NCBI GenBank assembly: GCA_021797515.1
Contig: JAJZZP010000130.1
Span: 1 to 36,859, forward strand
DNA length: 36,859 bases
Direction of reading: 5' to 3'
Origin: Bacillota bacterium
Lineage (GTDB): Bacteria > Bacillota > Sulfobacillia > Sulfobacillales > Sulfobacillaceae
In this document: piece by piece, positions 8,840-17,120 of the stretch
Position numbering within the stretch: the first letter of the stretch is position 1
Layout of the letters: each line of letters begins with the position of its first letter
Notes under the pieces: model-generated
The model's database searches: none
What the model was told of the DNA's origin: nothing
The model's input: only the letters and a program-made list of their open reading frames with translations
Position numbers and translations under genes: made by a program

Positions 8840-9472
8840 TTAATGGTTGACTCGAGCAATGGAAAGTCCATCTCCCATGGTGATCATCATAGCGGTGAGT
8901 CTCGGATGAGTGGCCATCTGTTCATTAAACTGCCGCATGGCCACAGCACTTGGTGATGAGTCATCAAAGTCTATGACGCGTCCATGCAAGAGCGCATTGT
9001 CACCTGCAATAATGGCACCAGGTCGGGCCATTTCAATGGCAAAAGCGAGATATCCTGGGTAGTTTTCTTTGTCCGCATCGATTAGAAAGAAATCGTATTG
9101 ATGACCGGCTTTTTGCAGCTTATCCAATGACTGCAGGGCGGGCCCTATTTCATAGTGAACCTTTGATCCCAACCCGGCGCGTTCGAGATTGTGTTGGGCA
9201 ACTTTTGCGTATTCAGGGTTTAGTTCCAATGATGTCAGATGTCCGTCGTCCGGAAGTGAACGCGCTAGCCAGATTCCGGAATATCCGCCCAACGCCCCAA
9301 TCTCCAACGCGTCATGACTGTTGTTTAGTTTAACCAGTAAGGATAACAAGTGGCCGATGTGAGAAGGAACAAAAATTGCAGGCATACCGCGATCGATGAT
9401 GTCGTGCCGCACCCCAGCCAAGACGGGGTCTTCATGCACAAATAGTTGGGTGGCATACTCCTCACTATCCAT
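8840..9472 (-). CDS. SAM-dependent O-methyltransferase (caffeoyl-CoA/catechol OMT family)
   Basis: A 210-residue class I methyltransferase. The SAM-binding motif is ALEIGALGGYSGIWLA (about residues 55-70), with the acidic ribose-binding residue in LTSLELNPE, and the divalent-metal/catalytic region FFLIDADKENYPGY is typical of the cation-dependent family. A later GDNALLHG segment matches the usual DN..W.G metal motif with leucines replacing the tryptophan. The start is ATG 9472, preceded by AGGAGG at 8 nt; the longer frame to 9541 runs into the upstream leader. It is a cytoplasmic enzyme and the acceptor is unknown. It stands alone, with no operon partner. Confidence 0.88.
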   Translation of the reverse strand: MDSEEYATQLFVHEDPVLAGVRHDIIDRGMPAIFVPSHIGHLLSLLVKLNNSHDALEIGALGGYSGIWLARSLPDDGHLTSLELNPEYAKVAQHNLERAGLGSKVHYEIGPALQSLDKLQKAGHQYDFFLIDADKENYPGYLAFAIEMARPGAIIAGDNALLHGRVIDFDDSSPSAVAMRQFNEQMATHPRLTAMMITMGDGLSIARVNH

Positions 9473-9718
9473 CCAACCGCCTCCTAAGTTTTTAGTGGTG
9501 CTGACAAGGAAAGGTGTCAGCGAAAACGTCCTATACAACATTATACAGAGAAACTTTTAAATCATGATGGTCAAATTAGGTGCGGCTCATAGCGAACCCA
9601 AAACAGTATTTTGTGCAACTAGCTGATTTTTTGGCAGTTATCCATTGGCCTGGGTGGCATTTGGCACCTGGTAGACTAACCACGAATGGGGACGGCGTCC
9701 TTTTCGGAATTTGCTGGC

Positions 9719-9790
9719 TTGACACTCCCCACGCCTCAAGGCGGGGGATTCTTGCGAGGAACCGACTTCCGTGAGCTTTACTCGCAAGAG
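9719..9790 (-). mobile_element. Solo IS200/IS605-type (TnpB-associated) end with stem-loops
   Basis: TTGACACTCCCC, then ACGCCT-ca-AGGCG and GGGG, gives a GC-rich hairpin (about 9726-9747) with one bulged A. Read on the minus strand this is the GAATCCCCCGCC...GGGGAGTGTCAA layout common at the 3' ends of tnpB elements, where it forms the transposon end and overlaps the guide RNA (omega/reRNA) 3' part. A second exact inverted repeat, CTTGCGAG (9751-9758) with CTCGCAAG (9781-9788), lies beside it. No intact tnpB remains nearby. Assignment rests on remembered end structure, not on a search. Confidence 0.55.
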
Positions 9791-9859
9791 GTGAGCCAAA
9801 CACCCGCTATCCGGTCGCCCGAAGGTCTCCGGCTACTTGAAATGGAAATGGGTGATGCG

Positions 9860-10069
9860 TCACACGTGAGCAATGGGTTCATGACTTTTTGTCGAGTAGC
9901 ATCCGCATCGTGAACCCGAGCAGTGGTCCAAAATCGGTACAACTTCGTCGCCAGCGAGTCGAGCCAAAAAATCTGCTGTGCGCTTTCTATCGGGCAAAGT
10001 ATGCGACAAAACCTGCAGCACCCTATCTCTTACTTCGTGGCCCTAACAATCGGATCAGAAGTGGATAAG
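9860..10069 (-). pseudogene. GGDEF (diguanylate cyclase) domain fragment, decayed
   Basis: On the minus strand the translation from about 10054 reads SDC-stop-GHEVRDRVLQVLSHTL and, after PDRKRTADF, LARLAGDEVVPIL. This follows the canonical GGDEF-domain order: ND.yGH..GD.vL..l...L, then a short spacer and D..aRlGGDEF..ll. The signature GGDEF has decayed to AGDEV, two in-frame stops interrupt the N-terminal side (for example at 10043-10045), and the frame ends at 9860-9862. There is no start. It is a relic of a c-di-GMP synthase gene, cut off next to the IS200/IS605-type end at 9719-9790, which may have caused or followed the disruption. Confidence 0.6.
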
Positions 10070-10170
10070 TCCTTTAGAACGGTTATAGGGAAAGATGATA
10101 ATGTATTCGCATAACAAACCCGCATCGGCTGTGCCAATATTTAAGCGAGAAATGCTAAGAGGTGCCAAAA

Positions 10171-10602
10171 TTGCTGCTGCAATCGAGAGTCGTGGATAAC
10201 TCAGCCGAATTCGAGGTTTGCCAGCCTTTGCTTCTCTTGGCGATGGGACCAGTGACGCCTCAAAAGATGGCATATTGGCGGGAACAATATTTGGCTGGTA
10301 GTCCCTATCAATTATGGAATTGGAGACGGAATGCACAATTATTAGGGATCTTTGGCCTCAAACTGGATGGTGTGACTAACCACATCACCCACATCGCGGT
10401 GAGTGCGAAGTATCGCCAACAAGGAATCGGATCTCAAATGGTGGGGGATATGGTCAAAAAGTTTCCTGCGCTGTATTGGATTGCGGAAACGGATGAGGAT
10501 GCTCTGGGATTTTATCAGTCAGTGGGATTCACAGCGCAAGTATTAGTCAATCAACCGCCGGGTTTTCCCATTCGGTATCGGTGTGTGCTTAAGATGCCTT
10601 GA
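10171..10602 (+). CDS. GNAT-family N-acetyltransferase
   Basis: A 143-residue protein with one GNAT domain. The acetyl-CoA pyrophosphate-binding motif A is visible as HIAVSAKYRQQGIGSQMV (the R/Q-x-x-G-x-G/A loop). It is followed by beta5 LYWIAETDEDALGFYQSVGF, the usual N..A..FY...GF C-terminal element of the fold. The first half is less conserved, as is normal for substrate-binding parts. TTG at 10171 is chosen because AAGAGG (10157-10162) lies 8 nt before it; GTG at 10162 overlaps that ribosome-binding site. It precedes the universal stress protein gene. The substrate is not predictable. Confidence 0.75.
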   Translation: MLLQSRVVDNSAEFEVCQPLLLLAMGPVTPQKMAYWREQYLAGSPYQLWNWRRNAQLLGIFGLKLDGVTNHITHIAVSAKYRQQGIGSQMVGDMVKKFPALYWIAETDEDALGFYQSVGFTAQVLVNQPPGFPIRYRCVLKMP

Positions 10603-10624
10603 TGACAGTAGGGCCCTTCGACCG

Positions 10625-10640
10625 GACCGGTCGGTACTTT
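10625..10640 (+). terminator. Hairpin after the acetyltransferase gene
   Basis: CGACCG and CGGTCG form a perfect 6-bp stem with a GAC loop, followed by a T-rich but interrupted tract (GTACTTTACTTT). It is a plausible weak terminator before the stress-protein gene, although the palindrome could also be an operator. Confidence 0.4.
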
Positions 10641-10697
10641 ACTTTCGCGGAGTTTGGGACATTATAGAAGTGCAGGCAGTGATAAGGAGGTGACTGA

Positions 10698-11171
10698 ATG
10701 TTGAGTCGTGTAGTCGTGGCGCTCGACGGGTCTGATGCCAGTTGGGCAGCCTTGGCGTATGCCCAGCGAATTGTGGAACCAGGCGGTTCGCTGGCTATCG
10801 TCGATGTTAAAGACCTCATGGGGTTTTTTCAGGCTACCGCCGGGGTTAGCTACAATATGTCGATCGGCGTTGATGTGTCCGAGTATGTCAAAGAATGGGA
10901 CATAGCAGCGGATGGTGTTAAGGCTGAGGCATTAGACAAAACCAAAGGCTTTCAAGGCGATGTTCAATGGCATGTGGTGGAGTCGGCCGACGGGAAAGGT
11001 GGGCCTGCCGAAGCATTGGATTCTTTTGCCCGTACTTGGAATGCGGACGCAATCGTGGTTGGACGGCATCACGGTTCAACATTGATGGAGGGTATGTTTG
11101 GCAGTTTTCCGCGTTGGCTGGTTACCCATAGTCATTTTCCTACGACCGTGGTCCCCGTCGACACCAAATAA
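10698..11171 (+). CDS. Universal stress protein (UspA family)
   Basis: A 157-residue UspA-fold protein. It begins with the strand RVVVALDGSDASWAALAYA (the ALDGS motif, with an aspartate that contacts ATP) and ends with DAIVVGRHHGST, then GMFGSFPRWLVTHSHFPTTVVP, the G-x2-G-x9-G-(S/T) ATP-binding loop of ATP-binding Usp proteins. An insertion rich in charged residues fills the middle. The ATG is preceded by AAGGAGGTG at ideal spacing. A strong hairpin after the gene (11198-11223) suggests it is monocistronic. Usp proteins act in the cytoplasm in stress survival; the specific role is not readable. Confidence 0.88.
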   Translation: MLSRVVVALDGSDASWAALAYAQRIVEPGGSLAIVDVKDLMGFFQATAGVSYNMSIGVDVSEYVKEWDIAADGVKAEALDKTKGFQGDVQWHVVESADGKGGPAEALDSFARTWNADAIVVGRHHGSTLMEGMFGSFPRWLVTHSHFPTTVVPVDTK

Positions 11172-11197
11172 TATCGTAAGCAAGACAATATCCTTAA

Positions 11198-11228
11198 GCA
11201 CAGGGCACCCCACGTCCCTGTGCCTCTT
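11198..11228 (+). terminator. Rho-independent-like terminator after the universal stress protein gene
   Basis: GCACAGGG (11198-11205) pairs perfectly with CCCTGTGC (11216-11223) around a 10-nt loop and is followed by CTCTTT. It separates the stress-protein gene from the molybdenum hydroxylase operon. Confidence 0.65.
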
Positions 11229-11323
11229 TATGCGGTATTGTTGGCGATATCTCAGCGTTCATTCGGTTGATCCAGACTCTGCTCTGAGTGAAGATATAAG
11301 TGAAGATGGAAAGGAGGGGAGTC

Positions 11324-13600
11324 ATGGGCTATATTGGACAACGCATGACTCGCGTTGAAGATGAGCGATTGGTTACAGGGAAAGGCCGATATGTCAGCGA
11401 TATTACTCCGCCCGGAACGTTGCATTTGGCTATTGTCCGCAGTCTTCACGCCCATGCCAAAATTACCGGGTTAGACTTTGCGGCGGCAAAAAATCTGGCT
11501 GGAGTAGTGGGCGTGTATGGGCCTCAAGACTTAGAACCGATTATGCGTCGATTGCCCCAAGGGATGCCGGATCCACGGCTACGGGCGCAAATGCCTACAC
11601 CCTTGGCAATTGATCGGGTCCATTACGTGGGTGAACCAGTTGCTGTGGTGGTGGCTGAAAATCGCTATATTGCGGAAGATGCGGCGCAACTTGTCGAGGT
11701 AGGTTACGAGCCGCTATTGCCTGTCATCGATCCTGTCGCGAGTGAGCATGCGTCACCCATTCACCAAGGTTCCGACAGCAACCTTGCGGCGGAAGTCCGT
11801 TACACCGTGGGTTCCGGTTCAGCGGCCTTGTCCGCTGCGGACCAGGTGGTAGAGGTAACATTGCGTCTCGGGCGGGTAGTGGGACACCCCATGGAACCTC
11901 GTGGTATTGTGGCAATCTTTGATCCCGATACAGAGGGTTTGTTGGTATACGCGGGAACCCAAGGGGTCCATGGGTTTCGGCATTCGTTGGCAGCAATGTT
12001 GCAGATGCCCGATAATCGGATCCGGGTAGTGGCCCCGGATACGGGGGGTGGATTTGGGCTGAAAACCCGCATTTATGCCGAAGATGTGTTGGTTACATAT
12101 TTGGCGGTTCAGTTAAAGCGGCCAATTAAATGGGCTGGCGATCGTCGCGAAGAATTCATGAGCACCAATCAAGAGCGCGATCAGGTGCATTATGCTAAGA
12201 TTGGTGTCAACAGCAACGGACAAATTGTCGCCGTGGTGGATCACTTTTTTCAAGATCAGGGTGCCTATACCCCTTCGGGAATTATCGTGCCCGATACCAC
12301 TGCTATCTGTATTATGGGACCGTATCGCGTGCCCCATTTTGAAGCGGTGGGGAAAGTGGTTTACACCAATAAAGTGTCGGTTGGGCCATACCGTGGGGCA
12401 GGGCGTCCCCAGGGAACGTTTGTCATGGAACGTCTGTTAGATCATGCGGCAGATGCTTTGGGTATGGACCGGGTTGAAATTCGTCGCCGCAATCTTTTAA
12501 CGCCGGATCAATTGCCGTACCAAAATGGGATATCGGCACGGGGCGACAGCATGACGCTGCCTTATGGCGAATATCAAAAGACCATGGATCAGGTGGTAGC
12601 AACAATTAATTATGACACCTTTCGGGATCCCGTGCAAAGAGGAGACTGGAAGTTTGGTGTAGGCGTGGCCAATTACTTGGAAATGTCGGGTGGATTTGGG
12701 TTTGAAGGGGCCAAAATGCGTCTTTTGGCGGATGGACGGATAGAAATTGCTACCGGGTCCTCCAGTCAGGGGCAAGGACACCGTACGGCCATTGCTCAAG
12801 TGGCTGCTGATCGGTTAAACTTGCCCTTCGAAGCGTTTGTTGTGGTGGAAGGTGATACGGATGCGATTGAACGGGGTATTGGCACCTTTGGCAGCCGCAC
12901 CATGATGATGACAGGCAACGCGACGGCACAAGCAGCATCAGGATTTCGCAAAAGACTATTGGAGTACGCTGCCCAGCTTTTTGAAGCTGCCCCAGAGGAT
13001 TTGCATTGGGACCGTGGCCACATTACAGTAACTGGGGTCCCGGCCCATTCGTTGTCGCTCGCGGGGTTAGCCCGCCATGCATCGGGCCAAAATGTGACAC
13101 TGGAATTTGCGTCTTACTTCGAGGCGGCTGGTCCAGCTTTTGGCATGGGAACCCACGGTGTGGTGGTTGCGGTTAATGTGAAAACCTGGGCGATTGAGAT
13201 TCGGGACTACCGGATTTGCCACGATGGCGGAGTCCTAGTTAATCCGTTGTTGGCAGAAGGACAAACGATTGGGGGAACCGTTCAAGGGATAGGGACGGCC
13301 TTGTATGAGAGTTTGATCATCGATCCCGACTCAGGGCAGCCCCTTAATGCGACGTTTTTAGACTACTTATTGCCGGCGGCCGATGAGATGCCAGATTTTG
13401 AGGTGACCGAAGTCGAATATCCCGATCCGACGAATCCAGAAGGCTTCAAAGGAGTGGCAGAAGGCGGGGTAATGCCTCCAATGGCAGCCATTTGCGCGGC
13501 GGTGGAGAATGCCCTGCGACCGTGGCGGGTTAAGATTGACACATTGCCCGTCACGCCCACTGACCTCTTTTACCAGGTCTCCAGAGGGGGAATTCAATGA
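11324..13600 (+). CDS. coxL: Molybdenum hydroxylase large subunit (CoxL form II/xanthine dehydrogenase family)
   Basis: A 758-residue catalytic subunit that binds molybdopterin cytosine dinucleotide. Visible elements are GQRMTRVEDERLVTGKGRY at the N-terminus, the Mo-site loop GGGFGLKT (about residue 245), PYRGAGRPQG (about residue 355), the cofactor motif SSQGQGHRT (about residue 480) and the catalytic-glutamate motif GVAEGG near residue 710. The loop reads YRGAGR, which marks form II enzymes. Genuine form I CO dehydrogenases have AYxCSFR with the Cu-bound cysteine. So CO oxidation should not be assumed: purines, aldehydes or nicotinate-type substrates are as likely. The start is ATG 11324, with AAGGAGGGG upstream, rather than GTG 11300. 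The gene overlaps the FAD subunit gene by ATGA. Confidence 0.88.
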   Translation: MGYIGQRMTRVEDERLVTGKGRYVSDITPPGTLHLAIVRSLHAHAKITGLDFAAAKNLAGVVGVYGPQDLEPIMRRLPQGMPDPRLRAQMPTPLAIDRVHYVGEPVAVVVAENRYIAEDAAQLVEVGYEPLLPVIDPVASEHASPIHQGSDSNLAAEVRYTVGSGSAALSAADQVVEVTLRLGRVVGHPMEPRGIVAIFDPDTEGLLVYAGTQGVHGFRHSLAAMLQMPDNRIRVVAPDTGGGFGLKTRIYAEDVLVTYLAVQLKRPIKWAGDRREEFMSTNQERDQVHYAKIGVNSNGQIVAVVDHFFQDQGAYTPSGIIVPDTTAICIMGPYRVPHFEAVGKVVYTNKVSVGPYRGAGRPQGTFVMERLLDHAADALGMDRVEIRRRNLLTPDQLPYQNGISARGDSMTLPYGEYQKTMDQVVATINYDTFRDPVQRGDWKFGVGVANYLEMSGGFGFEGAKMRLLADGRIEIATGSSSQGQGHRTAIAQVAADRLNLPFEAFVVVEGDTDAIERGIGTFGSRTMMMTGNATAQAASGFRKRLLEYAAQLFEAAPEDLHWDRGHITVTGVPAHSLSLAGLARHASGQNVTLEFASYFEAAGPAFGMGTHGVVVAVNVKTWAIEIRDYRICHDGGVLVNPLLAEGQTIGGTVQGIGTALYESLIIDPDSGQPLNATFLDYLLPAADEMPDFEVTEVEYPDPTNPEGFKGVAEGGVMPPMAAICAAVENALRPWRVKIDTLPVTPTDLFYQVSRGGIQ

Positions 13601-14487
13601 AACCCGCACCATTTACCTATGTCCGTGCTGCTACGCTAGATGATGCATTGCTAAAGTTGCAGGAATGGGGTGAAGAGGCGAAAGTTCTGGCGGGAGGGCA
13701 AAGTTTAATGCCTTTGCTCAATATGCGCTTGGCTCAGCCGCGCTACCTTATTGATGTTAACGGATTGCCGGAAATGACGGGAGTGGATTGGTGTTCCGAA
13801 ACCCAGGCACTAACCGTGGGCGCGTTAACCCGCCATCGGGAACTGCTGCAGCATCCCTTGATTGAAACCCATGCCCCGCTCTTGAGTGAGGCGGCTCAGT
13901 ATATTGGCCACCTTGCCATTCGTAGCCGAGGAACCCTGGGCGGTTCTATTGCGCATGCGGATCCAGCCGCGGAACTTCCATTAGTGCTTACGGCTCTTGA
14001 TAGTACTCTCATTGTCCGATCTTTTGAGGGAGAGCACAGCATCCCCATTGGGGACTTCTTTTTGGGATATTACATGACGATATTGGAGCCAAACGAATTA
14101 ATTACCGCAGTAAAGATTCCGGGTTTAGCGAGCAATACCGGATATGCCATCAGCGAATTTGCCAGGCGCCATGGGGATTTTGCTTTGGCCTCAGCTGCTG
14201 CGGTGGTTACGGTGGATGAACGGGGAACCATTACCAAGGCGCAGTGTGCAGCAGGTGGAGTGGCTCCTAATGCGATCACATGCCCAGCCGTCAATGATTC
14301 TTTACAGGGCGCTCGGACCCTCCGGGATTTTTCCCAAGCGGCTCAGCAATTAGAAAATTTCATTGATCCTCCCGACGATTTGCAGGCCAGCGGCGACTAC
14401 CGACGCTGTTTGGCTGTCGAACTGATGACACAGGCCATTGGCCAGGCCTATGCTAGGGCGGTGGGGACGAAGGAGGCATGGGCATGA
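13597..14487 (+). CDS. coxM: Molybdenum hydroxylase FAD-binding medium subunit
   Basis: A 296-residue flavoprotein of the CoxM/XdhB family that carries electrons from the iron-sulfur subunit to an acceptor. The two FAD-binding signatures are present: AGGQSLMPLLNMRLA (about residues 32-46) and the TLGGSIAHADPAAELP block (about residues 110-125), which matches the family TIGG...HADPA.D.P pattern. The C-terminal CO dehydrogenase flavoprotein domain follows, with ARRHGDFALASAAA. The start overlaps the end of the large-subunit gene by 4 bp (ATGA), and its own end overlaps the small-subunit gene in the same way, indicating translational coupling. Confidence 0.9.
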   Translation: MKPAPFTYVRAATLDDALLKLQEWGEEAKVLAGGQSLMPLLNMRLAQPRYLIDVNGLPEMTGVDWCSETQALTVGALTRHRELLQHPLIETHAPLLSEAAQYIGHLAIRSRGTLGGSIAHADPAAELPLVLTALDSTLIVRSFEGEHSIPIGDFFLGYYMTILEPNELITAVKIPGLASNTGYAISEFARRHGDFALASAAAVVTVDERGTITKAQCAAGGVAPNAITCPAVNDSLQGARTLRDFSQAAQQLENFIDPPDDLQASGDYRRCLAVELMTQAIGQAYARAVGTKEAWA

Positions 14488-14984
14488 CGGTGGAATTTGA
14501 AGTCAATGGACGGGCGGTAACCGTGGACGCCCCTCTGCATTGGTTGTTGGCTGATGTCTTGCGAAACCAACTGGATTTAACAGGAGTGCATTTGGCGTGT
14601 GAATATGGAGTGTGCGGTGCCTGTACCGTGTTAATGGATGGTGAACCGGTGCGCTCCTGCCTGACGTTGGCGATGCAAGCGGCGGGACATCAGATTACTA
14701 CGGTGGAGGGATTGGCCCCCGAGGGACAACTCAATCCGGTGCAGCAAGCTTTTATCAATCATCACGCGTTGCAGTGCGGTTTTTGCACACCGGGGTTTGT
14801 GGTCACCGCTTCATATTTGTTGAATCAACAACAAGAAATGACGCGGGAGCAAATTCGTGAGGCTTTAAGCGGCAATCTTTGTCGATGTACCGGATATCAA
14901 CACATTGTAGATGCGGTAGAGGACGCGCTGCGCCAAAGCCAAGCCGCTGGCACTACGCTTGCTAAAACTATAGAGGACAAATAA
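14484..14984 (+). CDS. coxS: Molybdenum hydroxylase [2Fe-2S] small subunit
   Basis: A 166-residue protein with two [2Fe-2S] clusters. The plant-ferredoxin-type N-terminal domain has CEYGVCGACTV plus a downstream cysteine in RSCLTLA. The C-terminal alpha-helical domain has CGFCTPGF and NLCRCTGY. All eight ligand cysteines are present, and spacing and length match CoxS/XdhC-type subunits. ATG 14484 is preferred over ATG 14478: AAGGAGG is correctly spaced for it, and it gives the same ATGA overlap seen upstream. Gene order is large-medium-small, unlike the common M-S-L (form I) or S-L-M (form II) orders. No MCD-cofactor insertion genes (XdhC/CoxD-type) follow, and the operon ends at a hairpin. 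Confidence 0.92.
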   Translation: MTVEFEVNGRAVTVDAPLHWLLADVLRNQLDLTGVHLACEYGVCGACTVLMDGEPVRSCLTLAMQAAGHQITTVEGLAPEGQLNPVQQAFINHHALQCGFCTPGFVVTASYLLNQQQEMTREQIREALSGNLCRCTGYQHIVDAVEDALRQSQAAGTTLAKTIEDK

Positions 14985-14987
14985 ATG

Positions 14988-15018
14988 GAATCAGGCGACC
15001 CGTAAGGTCTCCTGATTC
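14988..15018 (+). terminator. Terminator after the molybdenum hydroxylase operon
   Basis: GAATCAGG (14988-14995) pairs with CCTGATTC (15011-15018), and an inner GACC/GGTC pair extends the stem. TTCTGTTT follows. It closes the L-M-S operon. Confidence 0.75.
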
Positions 15019-15116
15019 TTCTGTTTAGTTATTATCATCAATGATGTCATTATCATTTGGTGTAGGCTCAAAATAAACATAATACATTTGCTGGTGTTTG
15101 GTGTCTCAAAAAAGTC

Positions 15117-17120
15117 TCAATTTATCGCTTGTTGAAAGCGCAGGCTAAGGTGGGTCAAAGCATCGTTAAGGTACCGGTAATAGGTAGCCCGGCTGATGTG
15201 CAGTGCTGCTGCACATTGAGTCGATGATGACCGATGGGGGAGATATGTAGTGCGGAGCACTTTGCAATCGCGATCTGTCAACGGACTGGTCGCGGACTCT
15301 GCGGTAAGTTCTTTGTAAATGTGTTGGGACAGCGTAAGTCCGTCCATTCCTAACAACGTTGCCAGCGATGATTGGGACAAGATGTTAGGATTGTGAAGAT
15401 TCGACAATATCTCTTGGAGATCAGTTGGGTTGATGTCTCTCGATACCGGGCTAATTCCGATGATGTGACTCATCCAGGTCGCGAAATTCCCATGGCGCAT
15501 ATCGAGTATAAATAACTCCTCGTCTGCCGGTGAGTCGTCGGTTACCGAGAAGACGCGGCCAACAAATCCTAGCGAACGGGCAAAATCTTTTAGGTCAGGG
15601 TTTGTGACTAAGAGCAGCGAACTGAGTCCGGCACTAATGGTAAACTGATCGCGGACCATAGCGCCGATGAGTTCTTGGGCTGTATAACGAGATTGCTGTG
15701 TATTGGTTCCGACCAAAACCATGTATGTGGCTGTAGCATCGTGAACTGAGCATTGGGTAATGCCGAGCTCCAGATCCAGCAGGTTTTTCACCAACAAGGG
15801 ATGGTACCATTCCAACAGAGCTAGAGTTTGATTGTAAAGAGGCAGGCTGCAGAACATGGCTTGCGGTTCGCCGAAGGAATCGCGGGCTACCCGAATGGTA
15901 CCGGGGAAATTCGCTATCACATCGTCTAAGAGCTGCAAACTGAGGTTTTTTGGAAGCGGAAAACTTTGGCGGCCCCAATCGGAGACAAATTGCTTCAGAA
16001 GGGGGGCATCTTTGGGTTCAAAACCGGTAGGTAGCAAATCTGGCGAAGCCCCAACCAGGTCTGCATAAGTTCGGGGTGGTGAAAAAATATCGCGGCAAAT
16101 CCATAACAGCTGTTGGACTATTGGACCGCGTTGAGCGGGGCGCGCGGCACTCAAATCAGATAACAGCACACGGGCAATGCGCTCGCGAAGCAAGGCAAAT
16201 TCCCCGGGGTTTCGGGATTTGAAGTCTTGGAGTAACGCCGTTTGTGCCAAGTCATGTAGTCCCACTCCCATGCCAGTGCGCCGTACGAAAGATAATTGCA
16301 TTAAATCATGATAGTGCCTAACTGGCACACGCCGTTGCAGCACGCGCTGGAATAGGTCTTGGTTGGATTCCGCCACCAAGATTAATATATCAATCAGCGG
16401 CTGCAAATCTTCATTGGCAATTTCTCGAATTAATCGGCCGCTTAAGGTTTCAGCCACCAGATTTTTAATGGTGGCGAAATCATCCTTGTGATACCGGGCC
16501 ATGGCATCGATGGCCAAGGCCAGCGCTAGTGGATGATTGGCTGCAGAACCGATCAAGGTCTTAATGCGGGTGGTGTCAGCAACTGACCGCCGCTTCAAGA
16601 AGTCATCGACCTCGGCTTCGGAAAACTCGGTTAGCGGCCATACATCAATATAAGGTTGCCATACCGAATCCGTATACCAGGCTTGCATTAAGTCGGTTCG
16701 TGAAGCCACAATGAGCAATACATTTTCATCTGGCATACTGCCCATGAAAATTTCCCGCAGCCATCCCTCCAGGACTTGAAGTTCTTCAAAGTTGTCAATG
16801 CCCAGCACGAGTTTTTTACGTGGGGAATCGGATGCCGCCCATTCTTTATATGAACCCGGCAATGCTTCTTCAAACCCCTTTGGGGTACGATAGCAGGTGC
16901 GCGCATCTACCCAGGCCGAAACGGACCCGTGTTCTTGGGCCAACTGCAGTAAACGGATTAAAAGCGTGGATTTGCCAATGCCTCCCATTCCGGTTAACGC
17001 AATGACGCGGGTGGGGGCGTTTGGAGTGGCAAGCCAAGCATTAAGTGCGTTGCACTCCCGTGATCGGCCAACAAACAACCTGATGCGTTCGTCAGTGACA
17101 GCCATTGACATTGACCGCAA
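15117..17120 (-). CDS. STAND-type ATPase with C-terminal helix-turn-helix (signal-responsive regulator)
   Basis: A 667-residue protein. The N-terminal NTPase domain has Walker A GMGGIGKST (about residue 45), Walker B LVLGIDNFEEL (about residue 105), a sensor-like LLIVASRTD and a winged-helix region containing GVGLHDLAQTALL, as in AP-ATPases of the MalT/NB-ARC class. A long middle region lacks recognisable motifs and may be the sensor. The last 60 residues (SSTQCAAALHISRATYYRYL) look like a helix-turn-helix, so this is probably a transcription activator gated by ATP and an inducer. TTG 17120 has GGGAGG 7 nt upstream. It lies between two molybdoenzyme operons, transcribed against both, which makes them natural candidate targets (inference). 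Confidence 0.75.
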   Translation of the reverse strand: MRSMSMAVTDERIRLFVGRSRECNALNAWLATPNAPTRVIALTGMGGIGKSTLLIRLLQLAQEHGSVSAWVDARTCYRTPKGFEEALPGSYKEWAASDSPRKKLVLGIDNFEELQVLEGWLREIFMGSMPDENVLLIVASRTDLMQAWYTDSVWQPYIDVWPLTEFSEAEVDDFLKRRSVADTTRIKTLIGSAANHPLALALAIDAMARYHKDDFATIKNLVAETLSGRLIREIANEDLQPLIDILILVAESNQDLFQRVLQRRVPVRHYHDLMQLSFVRRTGMGVGLHDLAQTALLQDFKSRNPGEFALLRERIARVLLSDLSAARPAQRGPIVQQLLWICRDIFSPPRTYADLVGASPDLLPTGFEPKDAPLLKQFVSDWGRQSFPLPKNLSLQLLDDVIANFPGTIRVARDSFGEPQAMFCSLPLYNQTLALLEWYHPLLVKNLLDLELGITQCSVHDATATYMVLVGTNTQQSRYTAQELIGAMVRDQFTISAGLSSLLLVTNPDLKDFARSLGFVGRVFSVTDDSPADEELFILDMRHGNFATWMSHIIGISPVSRDINPTDLQEILSNLHNPNILSQSSLATLLGMDGLTLSQHIYKELTAESATSPLTDRDCKVLRTTYLPHRSSSTQCAAALHISRATYYRYLNDALTHLSLRFQQAIN

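Noticed and set aside
11324-14984. Calling the operon an aerobic CO dehydrogenase
   Set aside because: The large subunit has YRGAGR rather than the copper-cysteine loop AYxCSFR, so CO oxidation is not supported; family-level naming only.
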